This document shows, in pieces, positions 11,330-23,898 of a DNA stretch of 64,000 nt. The DNA comes from Nomia melanderi. Lineage: Eukaryota; Arthropoda; Insecta; Hymenoptera; Halictidae. Position 1 is the first letter of the stretch, and each line of letters opens with the position of its first letter. The notes under the pieces are model-generated. The model saw only the letters and a list, made by a program, of their open reading frames with translations, had not been told where the DNA came from and searched no databases. The stretch is from contig NC_135003.1 of assembly GCF_051020985.1 (NCBI RefSeq), positions 13,075,501 to 13,139,500 of the forward strand, read 5' to 3'. The position numbers were made by a program, and so were the translations under genes.

Positions 11330-12320
11330 ACCGTGTGGGAGAGAATCTTTTTATCTCTCTCTCCTCCTCCGCCAACCCTCTTTCTCTCGACCTCACGCAG
11401 CCTCGCTTCTCTCCGTCGCGCTCCCGCTTCGCTCTCTTTCTCCTCCCTTCGGCGTGTTCCCCTCTTTTTCTGCCTATCACTTTCTCCTTTCATCTGTCTA
11501 GGTATCCGATTCTTGGTCTCTATTCACTTCTTAATCTATGTCTCTCTGTATCTTTAACACTCTATACTTCTGTGTTCCACTTTCTTTCACTCTTTGTCCA
11601 TTTCTTTCTCGTTTCGCCTGTCTCTCTATCGCTCTCTTCTTACATCTGTTCATCTGTCTCTTTCGATTCTTATTTCTTTCTCACTTGGTGTCTGTCTTTC
11701 TGCTCGTCACTATTTTCCTCTATTTCTCTTCTGCTGCGTATCTGCTGCTCTCTTTTGCATTGTATCTATCTCCCTCTCCATGTACCATCTCTCGCTTTCT
11801 GTCTATCCACCTCACTCCTTGCTTCTATCTCTTTTAATCTTTATTTCTTTCTCACTGTATCCATCTCTCTGCTCATCACTAGTTCCTTCTATCTCTCTCT
11901 TCTGCTGCCTAACTGCTTCTCTCTTCTGCATTACATCTATCTCTCCCTTTCTGTCTATCCACCTCTTTCTACTCCATCTCTCTTTTAATCTTCATTTCTT
12001 TCTCACTGTATCTATCTTTCTACTCATCACTAGTTTCTTCTATCTCTGTCTCTTCTGCTGCCTATCCGCTTCTCTCTTTTGCATTGTATCTATCTTTCTC
12101 ATGTACCATCTATCTCTCCCTTTCTATCCATCTCTTCCTCCTCTCTAACCAATCTACCTCTCTCCCTTTCTACCTATCCACCGATCCCTCTCTTTCTATC
12201 TATCAATCCCCCTCTCTTTCTACATACCTCTCTCCCTTTCCCTCCATCCCGCTATGTTCCACTCTCTCACTCTCCCTACATACACACACACATCTCTCTC
12301 TCTCATGCTCCTCTCTGGAT
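11330..12320. repeat. Pyrimidine-rich block with internal units of about 150-170 bp
   Basis: Nearly 1 kb of C/T-rich sequence on the plus strand. Inside, TATTTCTTTCTCACT-type landmarks recur at 11671, 11842 and 11993, each followed by TCATCACTA…TTCTGCTGC and TCTGTCTATCCACCTC. Ends in a short (CA)n(TC)n run at about 12284-12306. Open frames here are low-complexity and not credible proteins. Confidence 0.85.
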
Positions 12321-12329
12321 TCTGCGTCC

Positions 12330-12745
12330 ACGCCAGCCTCAACGCTGTCTCCCAGTCTCCCTCTCGTTCCGCCGTTCGGAGGCTTGTTCGTGCGAGGCCG
12401 ATGGACGGACACGGCGATGCTGGTGTGCTTGCACGGTGTGTGCCCAATGGTGGCCATGTTTCGCGGTGGCATGGGAGGCGGCGGGCACGCGGAGAGGGGC
12501 TGGCAAAAGGTACGTGGGAACTGTACCACGCAGCTTCGTTCCTGGTCCCCGGCCTCCTCCGGCTGGTCGAACGAAATTTCAGGCCGCGGCGTGCATGGAA
12601 AAAAACCGTTCTTGCGCTTCCAGCGCGCCGCGCGACGCGGCGTACGGATATCCGATCGACGGGAATAATTTAACGGTCTGTCATTGGCTGGACGCGCCGC
12701 GCGGCGCGGCGTCCACCCGCGCGCCGGAGATCGAGCGAGGCGGAA
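12330..12745. other. CpG-rich island with GC palindrome
   Basis: CpG-dense stretch directly after the pyrimidine block. It contains ATTGGCTGG (inverse CCAAT-like) at about 12683 followed by a GC palindrome around GACGCGCCGCGCGGCGCGGC, and a good plus-strand splice donor AAAAG|GTACGTGG at about 12510. All three plus frames are open, so it gives no coding evidence. It could be a promoter or exon of an antisense transcript, or simply a GC island. Confidence 0.4.
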
Positions 12746-12746
12746 T

Positions 12747-12782
12747 GTTCGTTCGTTCGTTCGTTCGTTCGTTCGTTCGTTC
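12747..12782. repeat. (GTTC)9 microsatellite
   Basis: Nine uninterrupted GTTC units. Confidence 0.98.
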
Positions 12783-13090
12783 CGAAACGGAATTGTTTTG
12801 ATGCAACGTTTTTGGGGGATCCATGGTAACGTTTCCCTTTTTTCTGTTGAATTTTTATCACTTCGTGGCTGGATACTCTACTGGTGGAATTATTTCGATG
12901 TCAAGTTCATTGATATTTCAAGAAGCTTCGAACTTCTCGCGGTTTGCCACTCGCTCGAGGTTTTATTTTGAATTTCTCGGTTGGTGGAGTGTGCTTGTAG
13001 CAGTATTGGAAGAAATGAGTCGATGGAATTAGACGGATATTGAGGCTTAGGAATATTATTTCGCAATAATTTAACTCGATTTTGATAGTT

Positions 13091-13303
13091 TCAACGCTAG
13101 AACCGCCATGGATCAAAATGATCTATGATTTCATTTTTTCTGGTTAACAGACAACGGATGCTTCTCTGAAAAAGTACTAGAGAAACTGGTTTAGCAATGG
13201 AAAATTGAATTGCACATCAACTGAAGTCTCAGTAATTGCAGTTGAGGTTTCTGCAGAACAATTTCGAAAAGACAATTTAGCTGCTCGATAGTTCTAGTGT
13301 TAA
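13091..13303. mobile_element. TTAA inverted-repeat element, family I, copy 1
   Basis: 213 bp. Left end TCAACGCTAGAACCG (TTAA mutated to TCAA), right end GATAGTTCTAGTGTTAA. Shares the TTAACACTAGAAC-type terminus and an internal CTAGAGAAACTGG / GCAGAACAATTTCG pattern with other family I copies. Confidence 0.75.
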
Positions 13304-14547
13304 GGATGAACTTTGTAATTCTTTGTTCTTGAAACACTGATTTCCGCGATCTATGGAAAGAAACTCTTCTAGGAATGATAGAGTAAGGTATAGAATAAAT
13401 CTCTGTAAATCTGGTGTTCAACAGATGTGATTCTTCGAATGATGGTGTAATGGTTGGCTTTGTTCATTTTCGAAATTGAATTGCAAACCGAAAGTGTTAG
13501 AATTGCAGGAGCTTGGAAACGTATGTGTCCACAAGAATAATTATGAATTCTTGAATTTTGTAAATAAAAATGGGATTCAGGAAACTGTGTTGTAAACGAG
13601 GAACTGGCGTTGCATGTGCAAATAATATACTTAATAATAATAATGAAGATAATTAGTTTCCATAAGGCTTCTTTTTGAAAAACTGCAATTATGAGAATGT
13701 TTAGAGTAACACTGTTTGCATTAGAACACATCTAATCAACTGACTTGGCGATAGCAGTGCATGGGGAAATCCATGGAACCGAGACTTTCTAAATAGCCGA
13801 GCGCACGCGTAATTGGAACATTTTCAAAATCGATAGTCCCCAAAACGAAACTGCGTACAGGATGACTTCATTCTACGTTTTTGGCTGATTTTATCTTATG
13901 AGATCTCCAAGATAACTCAACTGCGAATGCAAACATCGTTGTAATTTACTGTAGAAAAATTTATAGATGTGAAATATTCTGAAATACATATACTGAAACA
14001 CAATAGGCATATGTTTCACAGAGTGTGTAACCTGTGAAGTTATATACAGAAAAATAATGTAATTTTAACTAAACCTAGAATAAATATGATAATTCGTTAA
14101 GAAACTCTAACAGTTTTTAATATTAGGTACGTTAGTATTAAGTACAAATTTATAAAATAAGAATTTCATTTTACGACCTTCAACACTCATTATGACAAAT
14201 ATTCATAAGAAGATAATATACATTAATCAACTTCAAACTTGGAAAAAGTTAAACTACGCTTCCTGTAAGTTTCACTTTGAATAATATCTTTACATTACAA
14301 TAAGAAATACTACAGAACAAAGTCCACAATATCTACAAACTCTTCCAATAATTACCTCACAATTAAACAATCATCGTTACCATCAATCGACAAAGAATTC
14401 TACAAAAGCTACAGTCTCAAGCTTCAGCCAATAAAACATTAGATTTCCAATGATTTATCATATCGACATACAATCTAAGATTGTATTTCACCTAAATTGA
14501 AGATTTAATTCTAACCTGACCTCTTACCCTTTGACCTATGTTCCAGA

Positions 14548-14765
14548 TTAACACTGAAACTACCACACACATCAAAATGACCCATATCTGATTTCTTCCT
14601 CTCGCAATGATTAAAAGATAACAGGTGTTTCTACAAGAAATTATTAAAGAAATTTTTTTCTCACACAAACTGAATTATAAATCGATCAAAGTTTCAATAG
14701 ATACACTCTTGGAGTTTCTGTAGAGAAATTTCAAAAAGTCAATTTACCTACGACTAATTATAGCG
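14548..14765. mobile_element. TTAA element, family I, copy 2 (right end eroded)
   Basis: Left end TTAACACTGAAACTACC followed by CATCAAAATGACCC, as in copy 1. The expected right terminus near 14760 (CAATTTACCTACGACTAATT) is decayed. Confidence 0.55.
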
Positions 14766-15324
14766 ACGTGATTCACTATAATTCCATTGTTTCGTTCAAA
14801 GAATGATACGTCCATCTTTTCATACGATCGTACTCGATCTCGCGGTCCCAGTTTTCAATGAATTATTTTTGAGACGTGACGTTATCATAAACGGATGAAA
14901 AGCCAACAGTAGTTTCCCACCGGGACAAAACATACGCCCTCCCGTTGCTTTTCCCGCGCGTCACCGGTACATACTTTTGTATTATATACACCCCAATAAA
15001 CTCGTGACTCTTGCATTACGGCCGTAACACATGCACACGCGTATACTGACGTTACAATTAGAGTCGATTTGCATGTTGCCCGCGTTACGCCCGCTCCACA
15101 TTTCTCGTTTGAAGAACTGCAACGACACACGAAGCGGGTCGTCGCGCCGTAAAAACGGTATAAATGTTCGCGTCGCGGGATATAATATATTGCCCGGAAT
15201 AATTAGCGCGCCGACTGCAGCACCGGTTATGCTAGATTGACACGATTCATCCTTTACAACGAAAAATTAATCTTCCGCGCGACGAATTTTTTCCATTCGG
15301 CGGATCCAGCGACCTTCGGGAGAA

Positions 15325-15440
15325 TGTGATTTTCGTGAGATTGGGGAAATATAATTTTGGTGGAATCGGTAAAAACGTGATTTTCGTGAAATTGGGATAA
15401 TATAATTTTGGTGGAATCGGTGAAAATGTAATTTCGATAA
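15325..15440. repeat. 51-bp tandem repeat, about 2.3 copies
   Basis: GTGATTTTCGTGA begins at 15326 and 15377, with a partial third copy (GTAATTTCG) at 15428. Units share ATAATTTTGGTGGAATCGGT. Confidence 0.9.
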
Positions 15441-17752
15441 GCTCTCGATAAACTTGGCGATACGAAGAGGCCGACGACTGAAATTTGTTTATTCCCAGTC
15501 TCTTAACGAAATAAATTGCTATTCTGTGTTTCCGTGAGATTTGTACGAATAAACGATAAATTAAATAAGATAAGGCTTCTAAATATAAAAAATGAATGAT
15601 CAAATTGTAAACGAAAGGATACTTTCGAATAGAGATCCAATGAGATTTGAGAATATAATTTGAAAAATCTATCCTGTATCGTTCGTAACCAGAGGGAAAC
15701 TAAGTCGTCACATTAAATTAGCGTTTCACCGGCTACCAAACCTCCGCGATTCGTAAAAACAAATATTATCGTCAATTTATTAGTGCGACCACTCATCCGG
15801 CTGCAGCGTGAATAATTAACTTAGCGAATTCGGTGATATATTAACACTTTCATTGATATATATCGGCATTTATCATGCACGCCGTTATCGCTATTTGGAC
15901 AAATGCATTTCTGCCTCGCGATATTGGCAATTCATAAAGCGCATAAATTCGTGCGCGTTTGAAGGATCACCTGATTAATCGGCCGCTAACCATTCGGCCG
16001 GGATCCGCGCGAAACGAACGGCGGCGCGACAGTTTCAAAATAAAATCCCCGACACTCGAGTTATCGAATTCTTCTTCTGGTTTCAGATCGCCCGAAGTCG
16101 CCCGGCAAGTGTATCGGCGCGCTGATAAAGGAAAAAACAAATTTGTGGAGCGTAACGACGATACAAAACATGTAATTCATCCCGATAACGCGCGAGATCA
16201 ATGATATCGTGTTTACGTGTACCTAATTATACGCTGATTTACGACGGACAACAGAATAAAATTATTATTTGCTCCGTACTCGTATGCAATTAAAGAAACA
16301 TAATGCGAGCGCCCAACGATCGAGCTGTTATTACTGATTTTTCGTTCCGACGACTAGTCAAACGTGTCTTGTGACTTAATATTTATAGATTTATAGTTGT
16401 ATTCCTTTTATACTCTATGGACGAAGAGAATGATCTCTTAATATCGAAACTTCGATCAAAAGTAGAACATTTACATTCATATAAGTAAACGTCGAGTAAA
16501 AGCTGAACGAGCATTAAGTATAGTAACTTATTTCTATAAATAATTATTTTCTTATTTCTTATATCTTATAAATAGTATTTATAGAATATGTCATATTCTT
16601 ATTTCTTATAAACAATGATTTTTAAATGAATTATAAATCGTTATATTTACTCTTCATTTATTGTTACCAACATTTTTCTTCCACTCGAGGTACATTCAAG
16701 AACAAATTCAGAAACAGTGGAGTCACCTCGCCCTGGAATCCCTCATCCCTTGTTACATGCCTATTAACCCTCGTCCACCCCTTAAATCACCGTGACACGA
16801 GCTAACGAATATAAAAAGGTACACCCTGTACATAACGCAGAAAAATTATATCACGTCATCTCATAAGTACCGTCGGTTTTCATGTTAAATTCTACTATGA
16901 AAATGAACACTTACATTTTTCATTTAACCGTCCGCCTATTGATCATCTTTGCGTACGACCTTCCCCATTTCCGGATTAAAATTTCATACCATTTTCGAAA
17001 TAGTTCCGCGGTTTTCCATTAAAAAATTCATTCATGCGATATTCATGGGACGACCAAATTTCCTCATTCCAAATGGCGAAACGGTCAAACTTTAACCGAT
17101 CCTTTCATCCCATTCGTCCGGCAATCGTTAATAGCAGCTTCTCGATTTACGAATTTATCGAAACACATTACTCGCGGGATAACCAAACATTTAAACGCTC
17201 CAAATAGGAACCTCCGAATTTAGCGACTGTCCTTCTGTCGCATTCGTGTATGAAACGAGTCCCATTAACGTCACGCAAAGGAGCGAATCGGATCGTCGCC
17301 ATTCCGGGGTCGCTTTAAAATGCACGAGGACGTGGTATTTTCGCCAATTATCAGGCAAAAACTGCGACTAATTGACGAGTAGAAAGGGCAAGAGGCCATC
17401 GCGGGTTTCCGACCCCGGCTCGAATCGGCGGGAATAGATGAAGATACAGCAGGTGCACGGCGCGCGGCCCGCCGAACGTTCGCGCGCAAGTCGGTCAGCG
17501 GCCTTCGGATTTTGTCATCCTCTTCAGCGTGGCGTGCCTTCGGGGCTTTACAGGTCGACACATCGCACGCTTAGCTATGTAACTTCATTACCGCAGCATT
17601 TAGAAAAATATTCAATTTGATTATATCTCGGATATACGACATAAAAATATATTTCAGTTTCCCAATGTATAACGATACAAGTTGATCTCACTAAAAATCG
17701 CACAATTAGCGACTGATCTCGAACGAATCGAACTGTATTGAATCTCCGAGGT
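15441..17752. other. Intron sequence without recognised features
   Basis: Mixed AT-rich sequence with a GC-richer patch around 17300-17560. ACACCCTGTACA at about 16823 looks like a lone TACAGGGTG-type element end. No gene seen. Confidence 0.5.
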
Positions 17753-17940
17753 GCGAGAAGGTTAAGAGAACTCCAATTCTTAAGAATCTTGACCTTCCGA
17801 CTGTTACTTCACGAAAAAACTTGCTTCAGTCGTACGAAAACCGAATGCCATTCGATCCACCGACAGGCGAGAAGGTTAAGAGAGCGATTCGTCGCGAGGA
17901 ATCTTGACCTTCCGATTCCTGTTTCGTTAAGAATATTGTT
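17753..17940. repeat. 114-bp direct duplication
   Basis: GCGAGAAGGTTAAGAGA recurs at 17753 and 17867, each followed about 25 bp later by AATCTTGACCTTCCGA. Confidence 0.85.
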
Positions 17941-19556
17941 CGGGTTGCGCGAGCGATTCGATGAGTGCCCGATTCGCCGGCGAACGTGTTAATTATCTAG
18001 AGATAACGGGGATAGAGCGAAAGAAAGAAAAACGTGGCGGGTTTCGAGAGCGGCTCTCACTGGTTTTCAAGTGGCCCGGAGTGCGGCGAACACGTCCACT
18101 CGTCGGCGGGAGAATAATTATTGCTGAAATAATCTGCGGTCCTCCGAGCACCGGGACACGATTAATATTAGGACAATTAATTAGCCATTATCATGGCCGG
18201 GCGAAAATCTAATTTCCTACGCCATTTATGGCTCGCTCCGGCGCTCTCGCTCGGCGAGATTAACATTGATAGGATCGGGCGCGCGATTACTTAGAGAATT
18301 TCCATTTTCTCGGGGACCGGAGGATTCTTCGGCGATTCGTGGACGGAATATCGGTGTCCGTTATTAGGAAGTGTGATTAGTTCATCGGGTGCGACGAAAT
18401 TGTTCTATGGTGGATTTTGTGCATCTGCAACGCGAGATATCTTTGAGATTGTATAGATAGATCGAGGAATTTATAGGAAAGTTTCTGAAGAATTTCCTTC
18501 TTTTTTTTATCATTCTTAAGTCGTTGAAAGTGTCCACGGGAAAGTAATATTTTATTCTATGAGATCCTTGAGATTTAGGTGAAAAATTTGATGTAGACTT
18601 TTGTAGATAGATTTCGAACAATTGGCGTGGAAGACAAGTTTCTTTGTTCTATTATGAGGTTTGTATCAGTATGTAATGTGTAATATCAATTTATAAGTCT
18701 TCTCGTATTTTATTTAATCCTTTTGAAAGTTTTTATTACGGTCGAGATTATAACAGAGATTTAACTCGTAAAACACTGATTATCTTATCAATTATTACTT
18801 GACAAAGCGATTGCCTTATCACGTCGCAATGTGTACAACTGAACCGATGCGTAAGCAATAAATAAAGTATCGACGGACTTTCTGTTTGCTACTGTCAACG
18901 AAAGTTTGCTCAGGAATTATCGACGACACACGTGCATTATCATAACCGCGAAATGTCGCAGTAATATTTTTATCACGCTCGAGTAGGAGTGAATGCATGA
19001 AATACATGAATCCATATCGCATAAAGTGCGTGTACTTCGTCATTGTACACTTCAAATTTTCTTTTAACAATTCCATTTTTATTTATTTAACTCAACTTTT
19101 CTCTATTCAATTAATTTTAAATCTTGCCACATTTCCAACGATAATAAACATAATATTAAATTTTCATCGATTAATAAAATTAATAAAACTGATCGTTTTG
19201 TATGTGAAAAACGACAAGGTTATGATAAATTCGATTGTTGAATCGACGTTAAGATAGTTTTGTAAATAGATTTGCTAATTAATGTTGATTACAATGGCTT
19301 CATGCCATTTTTCAAGCTGCGGGAATAATGTATTCCTCGAAAAATGTTCCACGTCCAAAATTTGACGCAACCGAGGATAATTAATTCATTACTACCTCCG
19401 TGAAACCTGTTTCGCCGGGGCGAACAGTCGCGGACGAATCAACGCCCACCTTAGCGCCCACCTTTGGCGACCTTAGCGGCTCCGCACACGGCGAATACCA
19501 CGTCGTGAACTGTCGAATACTTAGACGGATAAACTCCGGTGATCGGTTCAAATATT
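17941..19556. other. Intron sequence without recognised features
   Basis: A GC-richer part to about 18330, then AT-rich. No gene, array or element seen. Confidence 0.5.
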
Positions 19557-19916
19557 TCGTTCAGCTAAGAAAATTCCAAGAGAAACATGCTCCTCCACCG
19601 AAACAGTAAAATCTTTGTTTCAAACTGGTTAAAATTTCAAACTGGGAAGAGTAATTGTAAAACTTAATTACAATCGTTCGGCTAAGAAAATTCCAAGAGA
19701 AACATGTTTTTCCACCGAAACAGTAAAATCTTCTTTATTTAAAAGTGATTAAAATTTCAAACGGGGAAGAGTAATTGTAAAACTTAATTACAATCGTTCA
19801 GCTAAGAAAACTCCAAGAAAACCATGCTTTTCCACCGAAATAGTAAAATCTTTAAAATTGATGAAAATTCTAAAGGGGCAAGTATAACAATAAAATTTAA
19901 TTCCAATTGTTTTGCT
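19557..19916. repeat. 117-120-bp tandem array, three copies
   Basis: GCTAAGAAAA(T/C)TCCAAGA starts at 19564, 19681 and 19801; units share CCACCGAAA(C/T)AGTAAAATCT and AGAGTAATTGTAAAACTTAA. The third copy is the most diverged. Confidence 0.92.
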
Positions 19917-20439
19917 CAAAATCTTTACTCTACTGTTTCGTTGTATTTATAGTAAAAGTTGAATTTTCGTTAAGTCTCATAAATATTATCACGGAATCAT
20001 TAACAGAGAAAACGAAGCTCCATTCGCCTCGGATTTCGTTAGATTTGTCTATGAAAATGCAAATTCCTGTACGTGCTTATTCGTGGTTTGTTCATTATGA
20101 AGTCTTCGTCACGAGTACAGAAACCACATCGCAGCGTGAACTGTCGAACACGTAGTTTTTCCTTCGTATTAAAGATGAAACGTTAGGAACACAGCGTTCG
20201 TATAATTCCCAGTTTATCTAGTTGCAAAAATAATGAAAAGCATTGGACTGTCTTGCAACTGGCGGATGTTGGCCAAGGCAACATTTGATTGTCGTTATTA
20301 TGTAGTAAAGGTAGCTGACCACCGTGCACTAACTTTCCACTAACATTTCAAGTTAACTACAGTGAATACATTTTTCATAAAGTTATCAACACTCGAGTTA
20401 CGACGACAATAACGAAAATATAAGCAATTAAAACGATAC

Positions 20440-20615
20440 GAAATGATAAAATAATTCGAGAACCTTCTGAATGAAATACCAGAAGCGTCAGCAAAATAAT
20501 TCGAAAATCTCTTAATTGAAATAATAGAAACTATAACGAAAGAATTCGAAAATCTTTTGATTGGAATAACAGACACGATAGCGAAGCGATTCGGAAACCT
20601 TTTAAACGTTTTTAA
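20440..20615. repeat. 45-bp minisatellite, about four copies
   Basis: AATTCG(A/G)(G/A)AA landmarks at 20453, 20498, 20543 and (GATTCGGAAA) 20588, 45 bp apart. Confidence 0.88.
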
Positions 20616-21004
20616 TTACACACTTCGATAAAAGTCGCCGAAAAACTTCCTCGATGACCTAACACTTTCTACTGTCAGTGAACTCAGCGCGCGTAATCAT
20701 CGTCGTCAGAACTATTTCGCGAGCCGCCCGCCATGCGGTCTAGTTGGTCGTCGGAATTCGAGCGCGCGACGCGTTGCGTCGGTCGCGAAGTTAGCATATA
20801 CCCCGGAAAATCAACCTGCGCCGTTTCTACGCGGAACAGTTGAGCAAAATATAATCTGATTACGTACTGGCAATGATTCAAATGTAACGATTCATTCAAG
20901 TGCGTGCAAATTATTTTCTGTAATCGTCAATTGCTATTAATCTGTAATTGAAATACAGCCAACAACTATCAGTGCGATCAAAAGTCGCATATTAATCATT
21001 AGTA

Positions 21005-21235
21005 TTAACTCTTAGCGCTCCACATAGTTTTGCGATATGTCAGCAACTCCTATCAATTTTGATAGTAGACCTAAATTAACAATGTTACATTTCTTAGACC
21101 TTTAATTCTCTTCTCAGTACAAACTTTGTATATTTGGAGAATCTAAGAATCTTCAGGTAGTTTTCTTCAAATTCATTAAAATATTTAATATTAGAACTGG
21201 TGCAATATTGGAGCCTATAGAGTTCAAAGGGTTAA
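21005..21235 (+). mobile_element. TTAA inverted-repeat element, family A, copy 1
   Basis: 231 bp with TTAA at 21005-21008 and 21232-21235. Left end TTAACTCTTAGCGCTCC, right end GAGTTCAAAGGGTTAA. Matches three other copies in the window across its length (TATTTGGAGAATCTAAGAAT, ACTGGTGCAATATTGG). No open frame. Confidence 0.88.
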
Positions 21236-21458
21236 AACCGATTTGAAGTCTTATATTATATGCTACAAGGCAAGAGACTATTGATATGTTTGCTATAAAA
21301 TACTTTTTACCGCATTCAAATATGTTGTCTTTAAAAACTACAGCACATTTATGATAACCTCAAAGTAGACGTGCTCTTTACATGTGCTTTCGAACTGGTT
21401 GGCATAAACCGGGGATTCCCCTCATTAATTGGACGACATCTACGTGGATAGGATGGTA

Positions 21459-21899
21459 TTAACCCTTTGCACTCGGAAGTTTTTCAGTAGAAATATTTGA
21501 ACATTGTCTGATGAGATAAAGACGACATTGTTTGAAACTAACTTAACGATAATTCACAGACAGATTAAGCAACGAAGCTATTTCATTTAAATATTTCACA
21601 TTGCAATAGAAAGTTTCATTTAAAATAGTAAATCTTCAATTTCATAGTTTTGCTGTATCAAATCAAGTGGTGATTGAGACTCACCTTTCGTTAGAAATAC
21701 TTAACATTCTCCAACTAGACAAAGACGATGGTTTTTTTAAATGAATTCAAATGGAAATCACAGGTAAATTGAGAAACAAAGCTTTTTTATCCCAATATTT
21801 CACGCACCAATACATAGTTCAATATTAAATATCAAATATTCTAATTTTTCTGCGTCAAATCAAGTGGCGACGAGTCACTTTTCAAGTGCGAAGGGTTTT
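21459..21899. mobile_element. Two family C TTAA elements head to tail
   Basis: Left end TTAACCCTTTGCACTCGG at 21459. Two successive copies of the family C body: AGATAAAGACG…AGCAACGAAGCTATTTCATT at about 21516 and GACAAAGACG…GAAACAAAGCTTTTTTATC at about 21718. Each ends in a TATCAAATCAAGTGG / CGTCAAATCAAGTGG block. The right terminus TTCAAGTGCGAAGGGTTTT has lost its TTAA. The second copy preserves the intact TTAA site (21825) that is occupied in the 5723-6323 copy. Confidence 0.75.
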
Positions 21900-22059
21900 G
21901 AGTAGATTACTACATATTAAATATTGCAATTTCTCTCATATGATATTAATAAGAGCCCGTTTATGCACTTACCCCACTCCTCAACTGGTTAACGCGAAAA
22001 ACTCCCCAAAAGCAAGACAAAGCGAGCCGTCCGGATGCATATCGCCTAGCCCGGAATTA

Positions 22060-22614
22060 CTCGATGACCCATTCAACCCCGAGCGTCGCGGAATAAGGGC
22101 GGCCGGAATAAAGGTATCGCGGAGAATCCGCAGCGGCGCGGCCCTAAACTCGTAATACGCGTATCTCCGCGCGATTTCCCTGCCGCGCGGACTTTATAGA
22201 GGCGCGTAGCGGGTGGATCTACATAAACTGGCGGTAACAGTGTTCCTCGCCGGTGATGTATAGTAATTTCGCTGAGTGGAGGGAGGAACGGTGGGCGCAC
22301 AGGGCTGTCTCGTTGTAGGGACAGAGGCCGCGGGAAACCAGCAGACGGATGGAACACGGGAGAAACACGGCCGAGAGGAAAGTCATGTTCGCGCGTGTCG
22401 TTGCCGGGGCAACCCAGGTCTCTAGGTTTTCCTCTGAACTCGGTCTATTTTCGATGCCCGCGGAAAACGCGTTCACGCCACGGGTCTGGCATGTTTATTG
22501 TACTGTACGGACCGGTCACGTGTCTTCGATACCATCGGTCTTGCTGTCTTTGCCGCGACGAGCGGCTTTCGCCGATAGAAACACCGGTAGAGGTCGTCCG
22601 ATCACACCGAGGGA
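22060..22614. other. GC/CpG-rich intronic island
   Basis: CpG-dense stretch without a recognisable protein; several overlapping open frames on both strands reflect lack of stops. Could be regulatory, but nothing in the sequence proves it. Confidence 0.4.
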
Positions 22615-22864
22615 TTAACACGTCGCTGACCGGTCACTCGGGAGGCGCCTTTCGGTCGCCATTTGATTTGACCGAACGAAATGATGAAATTGAAAATTCA
22701 ATGTTGAATTTTCTGTAATGTGTCGACACACGGAACATCAGAATAAAATAGTTCTGTCGCTCAATTTATACTTTCTTTGTGTTAGTTGCAGAGAATATCG
22801 TTGATATTCCATCAGGGAATAATTAACATTTGTTGAGAAAAATACTGTCGAGTGCAAAGGGTAA
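22615..22864. mobile_element. TTAA element, family C, diverged copy
   Basis: TTAACACGTCGCTGACC left end, then GGTCGCCATTTGATTTGACC, matching CAGTCGCCATTTGATTCGA of the 42822 copy. Right end GTCGAGTGCAAAGGGTAAA is a family C terminus with TTAA changed to TAAA. Confidence 0.7.
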
Positions 22865-23544
22865 AATATTTCGTATCTTTGAAGTAAAGAAAACCAAATT
22901 AATAAAAATCAATCATTTTTCTCTGTAATTACCACTCGGTTCATACTGTACCTAATAAGCTCAGATATATCTCGTCTCGGACATCCCTCTCAAACATTTC
23001 ATATTACTAAAAAACGTTTCCAAAGTAATCGTGAAATCTGCAAACGTAATTACGCCATCGCAAACAACTTGGAGCTCGCACGAAAAAAAGTATCCGACCG
23101 CGGTCGAGGATTTTCCAAAAGAATTCATCATTTCCGCGTTTTAAATTAAAAGCGGAGCTCCTTTGACATCCGCATCGCTCTAAAAAATCTCTGGTAATTT
23201 AAAGTTTCGCGGATTGCGGAGGTCCAGGGATCGCATGAAAATGGGAAATACGGTGGATTACACGGCCCCCAAGTTTTACGCAGGATTTCCCGTGGTTTCT
23301 TGTAATTTATTGTCGCCGGGTGCCCGCTATCGTTTATCTAAATACAGATAAGGCCTATTCTCTCGGAGAGTGTAAAGTCGTGCGCCGCGAAATTCACCGA
23401 GAGGCGCGACATAATAAGGCAACCGATTCATGATTCTCCCTATACACGGTGGTACAAGCAAATCGCTGCGATTCGTTTTCACAGAAACCATCAGTAGTCC
23501 TTGGTGATCATTTCATTTGCAAATTCAACATTTTAAGAACATAA

Positions 23545-23760
23545 TTAACCAGTTAACTGTGTTTGACGAGTATACACGTCATCTTACTCTTAACGGTGCT
23601 AACTTTTTCAACGGAGAATTATTTATTTTTTAAAACAAACATGTAATTATTCTTCGTTTCACTTTAGTTTTTCGTTAGGATATGTATTAAGTGATTATTT
23701 GATTTTATTGCGCGCACAATGAAAGATTTTTCAAACTAAATTCCACACTTAACTGGTTAA
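23545..23760. mobile_element. TTAA inverted-repeat element, family D
   Basis: 216 bp. Termini TTAACCAGTTAACTGTG and CACACTTAACTGGTTAA are inverse over 17 bp with one mismatch. TTAA at both ends; no coding capacity. Single CTGGTTAA ends elsewhere (21975, 47367) may be relics. Confidence 0.88.
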
Positions 23761-23898
23761 GAGAATGGAATTGTGATAAAAAATGATTCTTCCTGAAAAA
23801 CAGTAGAGAAAGCACTGTACTTTGGATATTTTATATGTGCGACTTTGCATTTCTCGATTTATCATCATTCAAATCGTAAAGGATTAAACGAATCAGCA

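Noticed and set aside
10436..12801. Many long overlapping open frames on both strands
   Set aside because: They lie in purine- or pyrimidine-rich or CpG-rich sequence where stops are rare; the translations are low-complexity (Arg/Glu- or Ser/Leu/Phe-rich) and match no family I know.
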